A stretch of 33,533 bases of DNA from Arsukibacterium tuosuense. GTDB lineage: Bacteria; Pseudomonadota; Gammaproteobacteria; Steroidobacterales; GCA-2729495. The DNA lies in assembly GCA_945872065.1 (NCBI GenBank), contig CAMBYH010000020.1, forward strand, positions 1 to 33,533. Direction: 5' to 3'. Below the pieces are notes generated by a model that was not told where the DNA came from, ran no database searches, and saw nothing but the letters and a program-made list of their open reading frames with translations. The translations under genes were made by a program, and so were the position numbers. Numbering within the stretch: position 1 is the first letter of the stretch; each line of letters opens with the position of its first letter. Positions 25,461 through 33,533 of the stretch are shown here, in pieces.

Positions 25461-25484
25461 GATCGCGCCGGGCGGCGCTCCTAC
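25457..25484. repeat. Symmetric REP variant between fdxA and dsbC
   Basis: GTAGGA (25457-25462) and TCCTAC (25479-25484) are perfect terminal inverted hexamers around an inner GCGCC/GGCGC stem with loop GGGC. The fdxA stop TAG (25458-25460) is inside the left hexamer, and the dsbC stop lies four bases beyond the right one. This copy has a different loop from the TTTA family members. Confidence 0.8.
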
Positions 25485-25487
25485 AGG

Positions 25488-26243
25488 CTAGTTCTTGGCG
25501 ACTTTCTGCTCTTCGATGTACTTGGAGAGCTCGTCCGGGTCCAGGTAACCACCGATCAGTTCACCGGACTCAAGCACGATCGCAGGGGTTCCCTGCAGAC
25601 CAAACTCCTTGGCGATCTTGTAATCCTGCGCCACCGGATTCACCTTGCAGGGCTTGTCCTTGGACGTCTCGCCCAGCTTGGCCCGCGTTAGCGCCGTCCG
25701 CCTGTCCTTGGCACAGGCCACCTGCTCCGCCTTGGTCCAGCTCTCCGTGCCCGGACCGCTCCGGGGGAAGAACATATAGCGCACCTTGATCCCCCGGGCG
25801 TTGTAGTCAGCAATCTGCTTGTGCAACTTGCGGCAGTAACCGCAATCAATGTCGGTGAAAACGGTAACGGTGCTGGTCGGCTTGGTCTTGGGCGAAAAGA
25901 CGACCATGTCGGCCTCGCTGACCCCGGCAAGAACGTCCCGGCGCACAGCTTCGCGGCGGCTCTCGGTCAGGTTCAGGTCACTGTCGAGATCGATAATCTC
26001 GCCCTGCACCAGAAAGCGACCGTCGGCTGAGACATAGGCAATCTTGGCGCCGATCCGGACTTCGAACAGACCCTGCACAGGGGACGGGGAGACCTGCTCG
26101 GGGCGGACCTCGGGAAACTTGGCGGCAATGGCCGCGCGGGGATCCGGCGCCGCGGCGGTCTGGGCGGCGGCAGCCTGCACCACAGTGGGCCCGAGGAGGC
26201 AGAGGCCCAGCGCAAGGGTGGGCAGCAAAACACGGATAGACAT
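25488..26243 (-). CDS. dsbC: Thiol:disulfide interchange protein DsbC
   Basis: This 251-residue periplasmic disulfide isomerase reshuffles wrong disulfides and is kept reduced by DsbD. A Sec signal peptide (about 1-25, ending VVQAAAA) is followed by an N-terminal dimerisation domain and a thioredoxin-fold domain with active site DIDCGYCRKLH (CGYC at 134-137). The cis-proline loop is GLQGTPAIVLESGELIGGY. A second Cys pair, in QVACAKDRR and KDKPCKVNP, matches the structural disulfide of DsbC. ATG 26243 is preferred to the GTG at 26252 because AAGGT lies seven bases upstream of it. It follows xerD in the same direction, as in many gammaproteobacteria, with a 140-base gap. Confidence 0.95.
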   Translation of the reverse strand: MSIRVLLPTLALGLCLLGPTVVQAAAAQTAAAPDPRAAIAAKFPEVRPEQVSPSPVQGLFEVRIGAKIAYVSADGRFLVQGEIIDLDSDLNLTESRREAVRRDVLAGVSEADMVVFSPKTKPTSTVTVFTDIDCGYCRKLHKQIADYNARGIKVRYMFFPRSGPGTESWTKAEQVACAKDRRTALTRAKLGETSKDKPCKVNPVAQDYKIAKEFGLQGTPAIVLESGELIGGYLDPDELSKYIEEQKVAKN

Positions 26244-26370
26244 GGTCAGCACCTTGGGGGATCAGGCCAGTAATGATGCCCACTGGACAGGCCAACAGAA
26301 CCAAGGTTCAGTGCCACCCTGAGCGGGGCGGGATACTAGCACGCAGTTTGTGACAGGCCGACGGGGCAAA

Positions 26371-26396
26371 TCAGCCCCGGGGGTCAGCCCCGGGGG
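26371..26396 (-). repeat. 13-bp perfect tandem duplication across the xerD stop
   Basis: The 13-base unit TCAGCCCCGGGGG occurs twice in exact tandem (26371-26383 and 26384-26396). On the minus strand the unit at 26384 contains the last xerD codons and the TGA; the second copy is downstream. It looks like a slippage duplication; reading through the first stop would meet a second one in the same repeat but in another frame. Confidence 0.85.
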
Positions 26397-27322
26397 TGAT
26401 GCTGGGCGTGCAGTTCCTTCATCCGTTCCCGAGCCACGTGGGTGTAAATCTGGGTGGTCGAGAGGTCGCTGTGGCCGAGGAGCATCTGCACCACCCGCAG
26501 GTCTGCGCCGTTGTTCAGCAGGTGGGTGGCAAAGGCATGCCGCAGCGTGTGCGGCGAGAGCTTGCCGGCAATGTCCGCCTTCTTGGCGTAGCGCTTGATG
26601 ATGTGCCAGAAGGCCTGGCGGGTCATGCGGTCGCCCCGGCGCGTGGGAAACAGGTATTCGCTTTGCCGCTCCAGCAGGATCTCAACCCGGGGACCCGTGA
26701 GGAACTCCCGCAGCCAGCGCTGGGACTCCTCGCCGATGGGGATCAGCCGTTCCCGGTCGCCCTTGCCACGGATACGGAGCACGCCCTGGTTGAGGTTGAC
26801 CTGATTCTGCTTGAGGTTAATGAGTTCCGACACCCGCAGGCCTGTGGCGTAAAGCACCTCGAGCATGGCCCGGTCCCGATGGCCGAGCGGGTCCGAGATC
26901 TCGGGTGCAGCCAGCAGGGACTCGACCTCGTTTTCCGTGAGAGACTTTGGCAGGGAGCGGCCGATCTTCGGCATCTCGATTTTGACAGTGGGATCTTCCT
27001 GAATCACGCCCTCACGGACCAGAAAGCGGTAGAAGCGTCGGAAACTGGACAGCTGGCGCGCCGTGGACCGGGGCTTGGAGCCCTCCTTCGCGCGATTGGC
27101 GATGAAGGCCAGGAGATCAGCACGGGTAGCAAACATCAGGCTGGTGTCGCGCTGGGCAAGCCAGCGCTGGAGCGCCATCAGGTCAGCGCGATAGGCGCCG
27201 AGGGTATTGATCGACAGACCCCGCTCCATCCAGATGGCATCGAGGAACTTGTCGATGATTCCCTCCGAAGACGTCGGGGTCGGGCGCGTACTCGCGACGT
27301 GATTGACAGACCCTGGTGACAT
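26384..27322 (-). CDS. xerD: Site-specific tyrosine recombinase XerD
   Basis: This 312-residue tyrosine recombinase works with XerC at dif to resolve chromosome dimers. The N-terminal SAM-like domain starts near residue 20 ([16 protein letters not shown]). All catalytic residues are present: Arg163 (TGLRVSEL), Lys187 ([12 protein letters not shown]), His258 and Arg261 ([12 protein letters not shown]), His284 ([10 protein letters not shown]) and the nucleophile Tyr293 (QIYTHV). Placement upstream of dsbC is the conserved xerD-dsbC order and argues for XerD over XerC or an integrase. The first 18 residues look like an unstructured extension. The end carries a 13-base tandem duplication. Confidence 0.95.
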   Translation of the reverse strand: MSPGSVNHVASTRPTPTSSEGIIDKFLDAIWMERGLSINTLGAYRADLMALQRWLAQRDTSLMFATRADLLAFIANRAKEGSKPRSTARQLSSFRRFYRFLVREGVIQEDPTVKIEMPKIGRSLPKSLTENEVESLLAAPEISDPLGHRDRAMLEVLYATGLRVSELINLKQNQVNLNQGVLRIRGKGDRERLIPIGEESQRWLREFLTGPRVEILLERQSEYLFPTRRGDRMTRQAFWHIIKRYAKKADIAGKLSPHTLRHAFATHLLNNGADLRVVQMLLGHSDLSTTQIYTHVARERMKELHAQHHPRG

Positions 27323-27442
27323 CAGTGCTTCATCCGGTGATTATGACAAGGGCGAGTATGCCGACGGCAGCTTTTTGCCGCCGTGACCACACTCACAACT
27401 TATGATGAATTACATAAACTTAGCATTTAACTAAACGACAGG
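27323..27442. promoter_or_regulatory. Divergent promoter region xerD/plsC with AT-rich patch
   Basis: This 120-base gap between divergent genes contains an AT-rich stretch at about 27395-27434 in otherwise GC-rich DNA. TTATG (27400-27404) and CATAA (27413-27417) are inverted arms eight bases apart. TAGCAT (27421-27426) could be a -10 box for plsC. A small hairpin CGGCA/TGCCG lies at 27365-27380. Promoter positions are guesses from composition. Confidence 0.35.
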
Positions 27443-28177
27443 ATGCAGCACACGTTCGCACGCCTCGGCCGGCTCCTTTTTGGAGTCTATGCCACGCTCA
27501 CGTTCGCGGCTGTGACACTGGTCAGCGTGATCCTGCTGGCCCTGACGCCTGGGCTGGTACGGCGGCGGCGTATCGTGCGTGGCACGGCCCGGAGCGTGTT
27601 TCATCTCACTCGTACCCGTTTAGTAATCAGCGGATTGAGTCACATTCCTGCTCAACCCTGCATTATCGTTGCCAACCACGCGAGCTACCTGGATGGACCG
27701 ATCCTGACGGCCGCCCTGCCGGCCCGCTTTGGCTTTGTGATCAAGCGGGAGATGACCCGGGTGCCCCTCGCCCACTTCCTGCTGCGGCGCATTGGCTCGG
27801 AGTTCGTGGAGCGCAACGATGCCCACAAGAGCGCCGCAGACGCGCGGCGGATACTCCAGAAGGCCCGGGCCCAGGAATCTCTCGCCTTCTTTCCGGAAGG
27901 CACGTTCACGGCTGAGTCTGGCCTGCGTCGCTTTCACAACGGGGCCTTCGCTGCCGCGCTCCGGGGTCAGGTGCCCGTGGTGCCTGTGGTCATTCGGGGC
28001 AGCCGCCAGATGCTGCCCGCGGAGCGGGTGCTTCCCCGACCTGGCCGGATCGACGTGATCGTCAAACCGGCCCTCCTGCCGTCCGCCACGACGGACGTTG
28101 CGAGCCTCCTGGCCGAAGCCCGGCGCAGCATCCTTGCGGATCTGGATGAGCCGGACCTGCACCCTCCCCGAGCCTGA
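27443..28177 (+). CDS. 1-acyl-sn-glycerol-3-phosphate acyltransferase (PlsC family)
   Basis: This 244-residue membrane-bound acyltransferase probably moves an acyl chain to lysophosphatidate or a related lysolipid. A transmembrane segment at about 12-36 is followed by the four acyltransferase blocks: NHASYLDG (78-85, catalytic His/Asp of H-x4-D), a KREMTRVPLA block, FFPEGTFTAESGLRRFHNGAF (binding of glycerol phosphate) and VPVVPVVIRG. The ATG has AGG directly before it, without normal Shine-Dalgarno spacing. It is divergent from xerD. Because a genome often has several PlsC paralogues, this one may be a lipid-remodelling enzyme and not the essential PlsC. Confidence 0.88.
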   Translation: MQHTFARLGRLLFGVYATLTFAAVTLVSVILLALTPGLVRRRRIVRGTARSVFHLTRTRLVISGLSHIPAQPCIIVANHASYLDGPILTAALPARFGFVIKREMTRVPLAHFLLRRIGSEFVERNDAHKSAADARRILQKARAQESLAFFPEGTFTAESGLRRFHNGAFAAALRGQVPVVPVVIRGSRQMLPAERVLPRPGRIDVIVKPALLPSATTDVASLLAEARRSILADLDEPDLHPPRA

Positions 28178-28296
28178 GGCGCTCCGGTTCGGCTGACCAT
28201 CCCGGGGATACCTAAGGCGTCCAGGGTCGCTGCGGCTTGGCGCGGGGCTTTTTGCACCGCATACTTCGGCGCGCTTGCGGCTTCGCCGCTGTCTCT

Positions 28297-28300
28297 GGAG
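28297..28300 (+). promoter_or_regulatory. Shine-Dalgarno deciding a TTG start for thiolase
   Basis: GGAG lies seven bases upstream of TTG 28308 and makes this start better than the upstream in-frame TTG at 28275, giving the family's usual 393-residue length. Confidence 0.65.
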
Positions 28301-28307
28301 TGCGTCC

Positions 28308-29489
28308 TTGTCCCGTGAAACCGTCGTCATCGTTGCCGCCCGCCGCACCCCGATCGGTGCTTTTCAGGGCGCCCTCAGCGCCGTTGCCGCGACCGAGCTG
28401 TTTGCGACAGCGGCCCGGGCGTGCCTGGCTGACGCCGGAGTGGCGGGCAGCGACGTCAGCGAGTCCCTGGTCGGCTCGGCACTCCAGGCGGGTCTTGGCC
28501 AGGCCCCGGCTCGCCAGGCCAGCCTGGCCGCCGGTCTCCCGGTTTCAGTCCCTACGACCACGGTCAACAAGGTCTGTGGCTCGGGCATGAAGACGGTGCA
28601 CATGGGTGCAGACCTGATCCAGTCGGGGAGCGCCGCCATAGTCCTCGCCGGGGGCATGGAATCTATGAGCAACGCCCCGTACCTGCTCCCCAAGGCCCGG
28701 GGTGGCTACCGCATGGGTCATCAGGAAGTACTGGACCATATGTTCTACGACGGCCTCCAGAACCCCTATGACGGGCAGATGATGGGGTACTTCGGCGAAG
28801 CCACGGCCCGGCGCTATGGCTTCAGCCGCGCCGACCAGGACAACTTTGCAATCGAGTCGGTGCAGCGTGCTCTCGCCGCCGGGCGCAACGGCCACTTTCT
28901 GGATGAGATCGCGTCCGTGTCGGTGAAAACCCGTGTGGGAGAGACCGTCGTGGCGGAAGATGAAGAGCCCGGACGCTGCGACCTCAAGCGAATTCCAACC
29001 ATGCGCCCTGCTTTTGCCAAGGACGGCACGGTGACTGCCGCTACCTCCTCGTCAATTTCGGATGGTGCTGCTGCACTGCTGCTGATGAGTGCCCGTGAAG
29101 CTGAACGCCGCGGCCTGACGCCGCTGGCCCGCATCGCTGGCCAGATCAGCCACGCTCAGGAGCCCGAATGGTTCACGACGGCGCCCACTCCGGCCGTGCA
29201 GAAGGTGCTCGCTGCCAGCGGCTGGCAGCTTGCCGACGTCGATCTCTTCGAGATCAACGAAGCCTTTGCCTGCGTAACGCTGGCAGCGATGCGGGATCTC
29301 GGCGTGCCCCACGAGCGGGTGAATGTTCACGGCGGGGCCTGTGCACTCGGGCATCCGATAGGCGCTACCGGTGCCCGGCTGCTGGTAACGCTGATCCACG
29401 CGCTGCAGCAGCGCGGGCAGAAACGAGGCGTCGCCTCGGCATGCATTGGCGGGGGCGAGGCCATCGCCACGGCCATTGAACTAATGTAG
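28308..29489 (+). CDS. Acetyl-CoA C-acyltransferase (thiolase)
   Basis: This 393-residue thiolase either cleaves 3-ketoacyl-CoA in beta-oxidation or condenses two acetyl-CoA. The acyl-accepting Cys90 is in NKVCGSGMKTV, His349 in GGACALGHPIGATGARL and Cys379 in SACIGGGEAIA; all three are the known catalytic residues. The N-terminus SRETVVIVAARRTPIGAFQG is typical of acetyl-CoA acetyltransferases. The TTG start at 28308 is chosen for its GGAG and normal length. It faces the ETF-ubiquinone oxidoreductase gene, which handles electrons from acyl-CoA dehydrogenases, so a role in fatty-acid catabolism is plausible, though no other beta-oxidation gene is adjacent. Its TAG stop is the TAG of a REP. 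Confidence 0.93.
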   Translation: MSRETVVIVAARRTPIGAFQGALSAVAATELFATAARACLADAGVAGSDVSESLVGSALQAGLGQAPARQASLAAGLPVSVPTTTVNKVCGSGMKTVHMGADLIQSGSAAIVLAGGMESMSNAPYLLPKARGGYRMGHQEVLDHMFYDGLQNPYDGQMMGYFGEATARRYGFSRADQDNFAIESVQRALAAGRNGHFLDEIASVSVKTRVGETVVAEDEEPGRCDLKRIPTMRPAFAKDGTVTAATSSSISDGAAALLLMSAREAERRGLTPLARIAGQISHAQEPEWFTTAPTPAVQKVLAASGWQLADVDLFEINEAFACVTLAAMRDLGVPHERVNVHGGACALGHPIGATGARLLVTLIHALQQRGQKRGVASACIGGGEAIATAIELM

Positions 29490-29539
29490 GAGCGCCTTTA
29501 GGCGCGATCCTCTCCGCTCGCGCCTAAAGGCGCTCCTAC
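29486..29539. repeat. REPIN between convergent genes
   Basis: A plus-oriented REP (29486-29509) and a minus-oriented one (29516-29539, one mismatch) flank the 6-base spacer CTCTCC. The thiolase TAG (29487-29489) lies in the first arm and the ETF-QO TAG (29536-29538) in the second, so the whole convergent gap is the repeat pair. The folded transcript would form two small hairpins or one long one. Confidence 0.92.
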
Positions 29540-31188
29540 ATGCCCGAGTAGTTGGGGCCGCCGCCGCCCTCTGGCGTGACCCAGCGGATGTTCGCCGCCG
29601 GATCCTTGATGTCGCAGATCTTGCAGTGGACACAGTTCTGCGCGTTGATCTGAAAACGTGGCGTGCCATCCGCCTGCTGCACGACCTCATAGACGCCCGC
29701 CGGACAGTAGCGCTGGGCGGGTTCGTCAAACTCGGGCAGGTTCCGTGCGATCGGCACGGTCGGGTCCTTCAGCCTGAGGTGGCAGGGCTGGTCTTCTTCG
29801 TGATTGGTGCTCGAGAGGAAGACGGATGACAGGCGGTCGAAGCTGATCCGGCCGTCGGGCTTGCCGTAGATAATGGCCGGCGCCTCGCTGGCCCGCCGCA
29901 GGCCAACGTGATCCGGCACCGGACTGCGCAGGGTGAACGGTAACCGCCCACGGAATACGTTCTGGTCCAGCCAGATAAACGCTCCTCCCAGCAGCAGGCC
30001 GAACTTCTTTTGTGCCGGAGCGAAGTTGCGGCCCTCCTCGAGCTCCCGCCAGACCCAGGACCCGCGGACAGCGGACTCAAAGCTGTCGAGCACCGCCGGG
30101 GCAGCGTCGCCCTGGGCCAGAGCGTCGAAGACGGCCTCGGCTGCCAGCATCCCGGTCTTCAGTGCGGTGTGGGAGCCCTTGATCTTCGCCCCATTCAGAA
30201 ACCCGGCGTCACAGCCAGCCAGCAGGCCCCCGGGAAAGACGAGCCTGGGCAGAGACTGCAGCCCGCCCTTGTTGACCGCCCTGGCCCCATAGCTCACCCG
30301 CTGGCCGCCCGCCAGCACCTGGCGAATGGCCGGGTGCTGCTTCCAGCGCTGGAATTCCTCGAAGGGGTTCAGGTGGGGATTGGAGTAGTTCAGCGCAATG
30401 ATGACCCCCAGGTACACCTGGTTGTTTGCGGCGTGATAGAGAAAGCCACCCCCCTCGGTATCACCCGCGAGAGGCCAGCCCAGCGTGTGGACTACGAGAC
30501 CCTCCCGATGCTTCGCCGGATCGATGGTCCACACTTCCTTGAGCCCGATACCGTAGTGCTGGGGATCGCACCCTTCCCGCAGCCCGTAGACCTGCATCAG
30601 CTCCTTGCCCAGGTGGCCGCGGCAGCCCTCGGCAAAGATCGTGTACTTGCCGCACAGCTCATAACCGGCCTGGAACCCCGGCTTCTCCTCGCCGTTCGCA
30701 CCCCGGCCCAGGTCCCCCGTAATCACGCCGGCTACGCGGCCATTCTCGTAGAGCACACGGGAGGCCGCGAAACCTGGAAAAAGATTGGCCCCGAGAGCCT
30801 CTGCCTGCTGGCCCAGCCACTGACAGAGGCGGCCCAGGCTGATGATGTAGTTGCCCTGATTGCGCATGGGGCGCGGAATGAAGAACTCCGGCACCTGCAG
30901 GCTCGCCGTGTCATTCCGCAGCCAGTGGAACTCGTCATGGGTCACCGGCGTGGTAACGGGCGCGCCCCTCTCCCGCCAGTCCGGGAAAAGTTCCGTCAGC
31001 GCCGTCGGCTCAAAGACGGCCCCCGACAGGATGTGGGCACCGATCTCTGCACCCTTTTCCACAACGCACACGGTCACCTCGCGGCCTGCTGCTGCCGCCA
31101 GCTGCAGGACCCGGCACGCAGCCGCCAGACCGCAGGGCCCGGCACCCACGATCACCACGTCAAAGTCCATGCGTTCCCGTTCGGCCAT
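29536..31188 (-). CDS. Electron transfer flavoprotein-ubiquinone oxidoreductase
   Basis: This 550-residue membrane-associated iron-sulfur flavoprotein takes electrons from reduced ETF and passes them to ubiquinone. The FAD motif is DVVIVGAGPCGLAAACRVL (10-28), with GAHILSGAVFEP typical of ETF-QO. The 4Fe-4S cluster is held by Cys495 (RYCPAGVYE), Cys519, Cys522 and Cys525 (NCVHCKICDIKDP). The C-terminus WVTPEGGGGPNYSGM matches the family, and length is normal. ATG 31188 has no clear ribosome binding site; the internal ATG at 31170 (MDFDVVIVG) with GGGA before it is an alternative. The stop is in a REPIN shared with the convergent thiolase gene. Confidence 0.96.
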   Translation of the reverse strand: MAERERMDFDVVIVGAGPCGLAAACRVLQLAAAAGREVTVCVVEKGAEIGAHILSGAVFEPTALTELFPDWRERGAPVTTPVTHDEFHWLRNDTASLQVPEFFIPRPMRNQGNYIISLGRLCQWLGQQAEALGANLFPGFAASRVLYENGRVAGVITGDLGRGANGEEKPGFQAGYELCGKYTIFAEGCRGHLGKELMQVYGLREGCDPQHYGIGLKEVWTIDPAKHREGLVVHTLGWPLAGDTEGGGFLYHAANNQVYLGVIIALNYSNPHLNPFEEFQRWKQHPAIRQVLAGGQRVSYGARAVNKGGLQSLPRLVFPGGLLAGCDAGFLNGAKIKGSHTALKTGMLAAEAVFDALAQGDAAPAVLDSFESAVRGSWVWRELEEGRNFAPAQKKFGLLLGGAFIWLDQNVFRGRLPFTLRSPVPDHVGLRRASEAPAIIYGKPDGRISFDRLSSVFLSSTNHEEDQPCHLRLKDPTVPIARNLPEFDEPAQRYCPAGVYEVVQQADGTPRFQINAQNCVHCKICDIKDPAANIRWVTPEGGGGPNYSGM

Positions 31189-31258
31189 AGCGACGTGAGT
31201 CTACCGTGGCACCCCCGGAAACCGGTAGATTGTGCGTTCACTGGTCACCCAGCGCTCC

Positions 31259-32353
31259 ATGGACCTACTCACCCGTTATCAGACTGCCAAGACCGAACTC
31301 GGTCTCAGCGACGATGCCGCGCAGGCCCGCGCCGTGGCGGTTCTCGACCGGGTGGGCCGGGAACTGGCAGCCCGACCGGTCCGGCGAGTGCCAGGCCTGC
31401 TCCGCCGGTTCCTGCCAGCACTGCCCGCACCCGCAAGCGTCCGCGGCGCCTACCTGTGGGGCGGCGTGGGCCGCGGCAAGACGCTCATGATGGACATCTT
31501 CTTTGAGTGGCTGCCCTTCGCCGACAAGCGGCGCTATCACTTTCATCGCATCATGAGCCGCGTCCACCAGCAGCTGGCCGGGCTGCGTGAGTCCCAGAAT
31601 CCTCTGGCCATCGTCGCCGCAGACTTTGCCAGTGAAGCCCGCGTGATCTGTTTCGACGAGTTCTACGTCGCCGATATCGCTGACGCCATGCTTCTCGGCC
31701 GCTTCGTCGAGTGCCTGCTGGAGAACGGCGTGACGCTCGTCGCCACATCCAACAGCGCGCCGCAGGACCTCTACCGGGGCGGGCTCCAGCGCCAGCGCTT
31801 CCTGCCAGCCATCGACATGATCACAAGGCACACTGAAGTCGTGCACGTGGATGGGCTGGTGGACTATCGGCTGCGCATCCTCGAGGCGGCAGAGATCTGG
31901 CACGCGCCGCTAGATCGGGACGCCGATGCCAATCTGGAGCGCTACTTCCGGGACATCGCCCCGGACCGGGGCACGAGTAATGACGGGCTCGAGATCCTCG
32001 GCCGGAAGATCCCGGCCCGGCGCCTGGCCGAGGGCATCGCCTGGTTCGACTTCGCCGCCCTCTGCGACGGCCCGCGAAGCCAGGAGGACTACATCGAGAT
32101 TGCACGCTCATTCCAGACCGTGATCATTTCCGGGGTCCCCCAGCTCGACGAGAGTCGGGAGAACGCCGCTCGCCGCTTCATCGCGCTGGTGGACGAGTTC
32201 TACGACCGGCGCGTCAACCTGATCGTTTCCGCAGCGGAATCGATCAGCCGGATTTACACCGGGTCCCACCTCCAGCGGGAGTTTGAGCGGACCCGCAGCC
32301 GCCTGCTGGAGATGCAGTCGGTCGAGTATCTGGCCGCAGGCCATTTACAGTAG
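31259..32353 (+). CDS. zapE: Cell division ATPase ZapE/AFG1-like
   Basis: This 364-residue P-loop ATPase of the AFG1/LACE1 family is known in E. coli as ZapE, which acts on the FtsZ ring. Walker A is GGVGRGKT (68-75) in AYLWGGVGRGKTLMMD, and Walker B is VICFDEF (129-135) with Asp133 and Glu134. LVATSNSAPQDLYRGGLQR carries sensor 1 and family residues, and GVPQLDESRENAARRFI with LVDEFYDRR is characteristic. ATG 31259 gives the usual MDLLTRYQ opening; a GTG at 31232 is possible. Neither has a good ribosome binding site. It is divergent from ETF-QO. The TAG stop is within a REPIN. Confidence 0.92.
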   Translation: MDLLTRYQTAKTELGLSDDAAQARAVAVLDRVGRELAARPVRRVPGLLRRFLPALPAPASVRGAYLWGGVGRGKTLMMDIFFEWLPFADKRRYHFHRIMSRVHQQLAGLRESQNPLAIVAADFASEARVICFDEFYVADIADAMLLGRFVECLLENGVTLVATSNSAPQDLYRGGLQRQRFLPAIDMITRHTEVVHVDGLVDYRLRILEAAEIWHAPLDRDADANLERYFRDIAPDRGTSNDGLEILGRKIPARRLAEGIAWFDFAALCDGPRSQEDYIEIARSFQTVIISGVPQLDESRENAARRFIALVDEFYDRRVNLIVSAAESISRIYTGSHLQREFERTRSRLLEMQSVEYLAAGHLQ

Positions 32354-32403
32354 GAGCGCCTTTAGGCGCGATCGGGAGGGATCGCGCCTAAAGGCGCTCC
32401 TAC
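32350..32403. repeat. REPIN between zapE and gpmA
   Basis: Two perfect inverted REP copies, 32350-32373 (plus) and 32380-32403 (minus), flank the 6-base spacer GGGAGG. The zapE stop TAG (32351-32353) is the TAG of the first arm. The second arm ends 40 bases before the gpmA start. No T-run follows, so it is not an ordinary terminator. Confidence 0.95.
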
Positions 32404-32443
32404 AGTCTAGAATTCGCCCTGCGCAAATCCCGGAGCTATTGGA

Positions 32444-33211
32444 ATGACAGGCAAGCTGATCCTCTGCCGGCACGGACAGAGCACATGGAATCTCGACAAC
32501 CGGTTCACCGGCTGGACGGATGTGGACCTGACCGACCAGGGACGCAACGAAGCCCGGGAGGCAGGCCGGCAACTCAAGGCGCTGAGCTTCAAGTTCGACA
32601 TCGCCTACACGTCGGTGCTGAAACGCGCGATTCGCACCCTGTGGCTGATCCTGGACGAAATGGACCTGATGTGGATCCCGGTAGAGCGCCACTGGCGCCT
32701 TAACGAGCGCCACTACGGCGCCCTGCAGGGGCTGGACAAGGCAGAGACCGTGGCGAAGCACGGTGAGGCCCAGGTGAAGATCTGGCGCCGCAGCTACGAC
32801 ATCGCCCCGCCCCCGCTCGACGCGACAGATGAGCGACACCCCGCCCGTGACCCCCGCTACCGGAACATACCCGGGGTGCCCGGCACGGAATCGCTCAAGG
32901 ACACCCTGGTCCGCGTGCTGCCGTTCTGGCAGGACAGCGTGGCGCCACGACTGCTGCGCGGTGAGGATGTACTCCTCGCTGCCCACGGGAACAGTCTGCG
33001 GGCTCTGGTGAAGATGCTCGACGGGGTCTCGGAGCAGGACATCCTGGAATTCAACATTCCCACCGGCATCCCGATGGTCTACACCTTCGATGCGAGTCTG
33101 AAGCCCCAGTCCCGGGACTATGTGGGGGACCCGGAAGTCATCCGCAAGGCTGCAGAAGCCGTAGCGCGCCAGGGCAGTGCGAAGGGCAATGGCAAGGGCG
33201 GCCCGGGATGA
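32444..33211 (+). CDS. gpmA: 2,3-bisphosphoglycerate-dependent phosphoglycerate mutase
   Basis: This 255-residue glycolytic enzyme interconverts 3- and 2-phosphoglycerate through a phosphohistidine. The catalytic motif is [12 protein letters not shown] with His10. [17 protein letters not shown] follows, Glu88 lies in [10 protein letters not shown], and a second histidine is in [13 protein letters not shown] (about 181). [15 protein letters not shown] is typical of GpmA. GGAG lies eight bases before ATG 32444. The C-terminal Gly/Lys tail is normal in variability. Its TGA overlaps the next gene's ATG as ATGA, suggesting coupling. Confidence 0.96.
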   Translation: MTGKLILCRHGQSTWNLDNRFTGWTDVDLTDQGRNEAREAGRQLKALSFKFDIAYTSVLKRAIRTLWLILDEMDLMWIPVERHWRLNERHYGALQGLDKAETVAKHGEAQVKIWRRSYDIAPPPLDATDERHPARDPRYRNIPGVPGTESLKDTLVRVLPFWQDSVAPRLLRGEDVLLAAHGNSLRALVKMLDGVSEQDILEFNIPTGIPMVYTFDASLKPQSRDYVGDPEVIRKAAEAVARQGSAKGNGKGGPG

Positions 33212-33533
33212 TCTACAGCCTCGATGGGCTGGCACCCCGGCTCGGACGAGACGTATTCGTCGCGCCGAATGCCACCGTGGCGGGTGATGTGAAACTGGGT
33301 GACGAGGTCAGCATCTGGTTCGGCGCCGTCCTCCGGGGCGACGTGGAGCGCCTCACGATCGGTCGCCGGACCAACGTGCAGGACAACTCGGTGCTGCACT
33401 CGGACCCCGGCTCACCGCTCAGTCTGGGCGAGGGCGTGACCGTCGGCCACGCCGTCATTCTCCATGGCTGCACGGTTGGCGACGGAGCCCTCATCGGCAT
33501 GGGCTCCACCATCCTGAACGATGCCCGGATCGG
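33208..33533 (+). CDS. Gamma-carbonic-anhydrase-family protein, 3' end beyond window
   Basis: The first 108 residues of a left-handed beta-helix protein of the YrdA/PaaY gamma-carbonic-anhydrase-like family are present; the frame is still open at the window end. Hexapeptide repeats are clear ([39 protein letters not shown]). The zinc-binding histidines match His64 (VLHSD), His81 (VGHAV) and His86 (LHGCTVGD). The ATG overlaps the gpmA stop by four bases. These proteins are often annotated as carbonic anhydrase or transferase without proof of activity; a full family length would be about 175-180 residues. Confidence 0.9.
   Translation, partial: MIYSLDGLAPRLGRDVFVAPNATVAGDVKLGDEVSIWFGAVLRGDVERLTIGRRTNVQDNSVLHSDPGSPLSLGEGVTVGHAVILHGCTVGDGALIGMGSTILNDARI

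Noticed and set aside
28225-28253. Terminator after plsC ending in TTTTT (28249-28253)
   Set aside because: The GC-rich sequence before the T-run does not form a convincing stem with adjacent arms.
30010-31506. 498-codon plus-strand frame opposite ETF-QO
   Set aside because: Antisense shadow running into the zapE start; the minus strand encodes a complete ETF-QO.
32350-32403. REPIN as an intrinsic transcription terminator
   Set aside because: Stems are strong but no T-run follows on either strand; a role in mRNA stability cannot be excluded.

Overview
The window reads as chromosomal DNA of a GC-rich proteobacterium, most likely a gammaproteobacterium. Supporting signs are the xerD-dsbC gene order, gltB-gltD, a seven-iron FdxA ferredoxin, a ZapE/AFG1 ATPase, and a family of short GTAG-headed palindromic repeats (REP type) of the kind known from Pseudomonas, Xanthomonas and Stenotrophomonas. 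I cannot name the genus. No rRNA, tRNA, CRISPR array, insertion sequence or phage gene was seen.

Left part (about 70-14,830): a surface-polysaccharide and nucleotide-sugar region, almost all on the minus strand and visibly lower in GC than the rest (sampled lines about 52-57% against about 62-64% beyond 15 kb). In minus-strand transcription order it holds a class I methyltransferase, a PIG-L deacetylase and a tightly overlapping four-gene unit: a UDP-xylose-synthase-like SDR, UDP-glucose 6-dehydrogenase, a glucose-1-phosphate cytidylyltransferase-like enzyme and an RmlC-like 3,5-epimerase. Then come an SAF-domain oxidoreductase, an FAD oxidoreductase of the UDP-galactopyranose-mutase/protoporphyrinogen-oxidase fold, a membrane protein with an internally duplicated Cys-rich domain, a family 2 glycosyltransferase, a membrane-anchored PQQ dehydrogenase with an N-terminal cytochrome c domain, a frameshifted FkbM methyltransferase (plus strand) and a YVTN beta-propeller lipoprotein. 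No Wzx, Wzy or ABC exporter is visible, so the locus is partial or works with genes elsewhere.

Right part (about 15,226-33,533): housekeeping genes. gltB and gltD are followed by a coupled NTF2-fold lipoprotein, a Spinster-like MFS transporter and a small membrane protein. Next are glutathione peroxidase, a Nudix hydrolase, FdxA, DsbC, XerD, a PlsC-type acyltransferase, thiolase, ETF-ubiquinone oxidoreductase, ZapE, phosphoglycerate mutase, and the start of a gamma-carbonic anhydrase gene that runs off the window.

The most striking structure not explained by genes is the REP family. Every clear copy lies outside the polysaccharide block: one at the extreme left edge, the others from 21.4 kb on, and a degenerate one at 15.1 kb. 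Seven genes take their stop codon from a REP. One lipoprotein has part of its signal peptide encoded by a REP, and one membrane protein has its C-terminal tail encoded by a REP pair. Three complete inverted pairs (REPINs) have nearly the same length, 53-54 bp. The absence of REPs together with the lower GC suggests that the sugar block was acquired later than its flanks.
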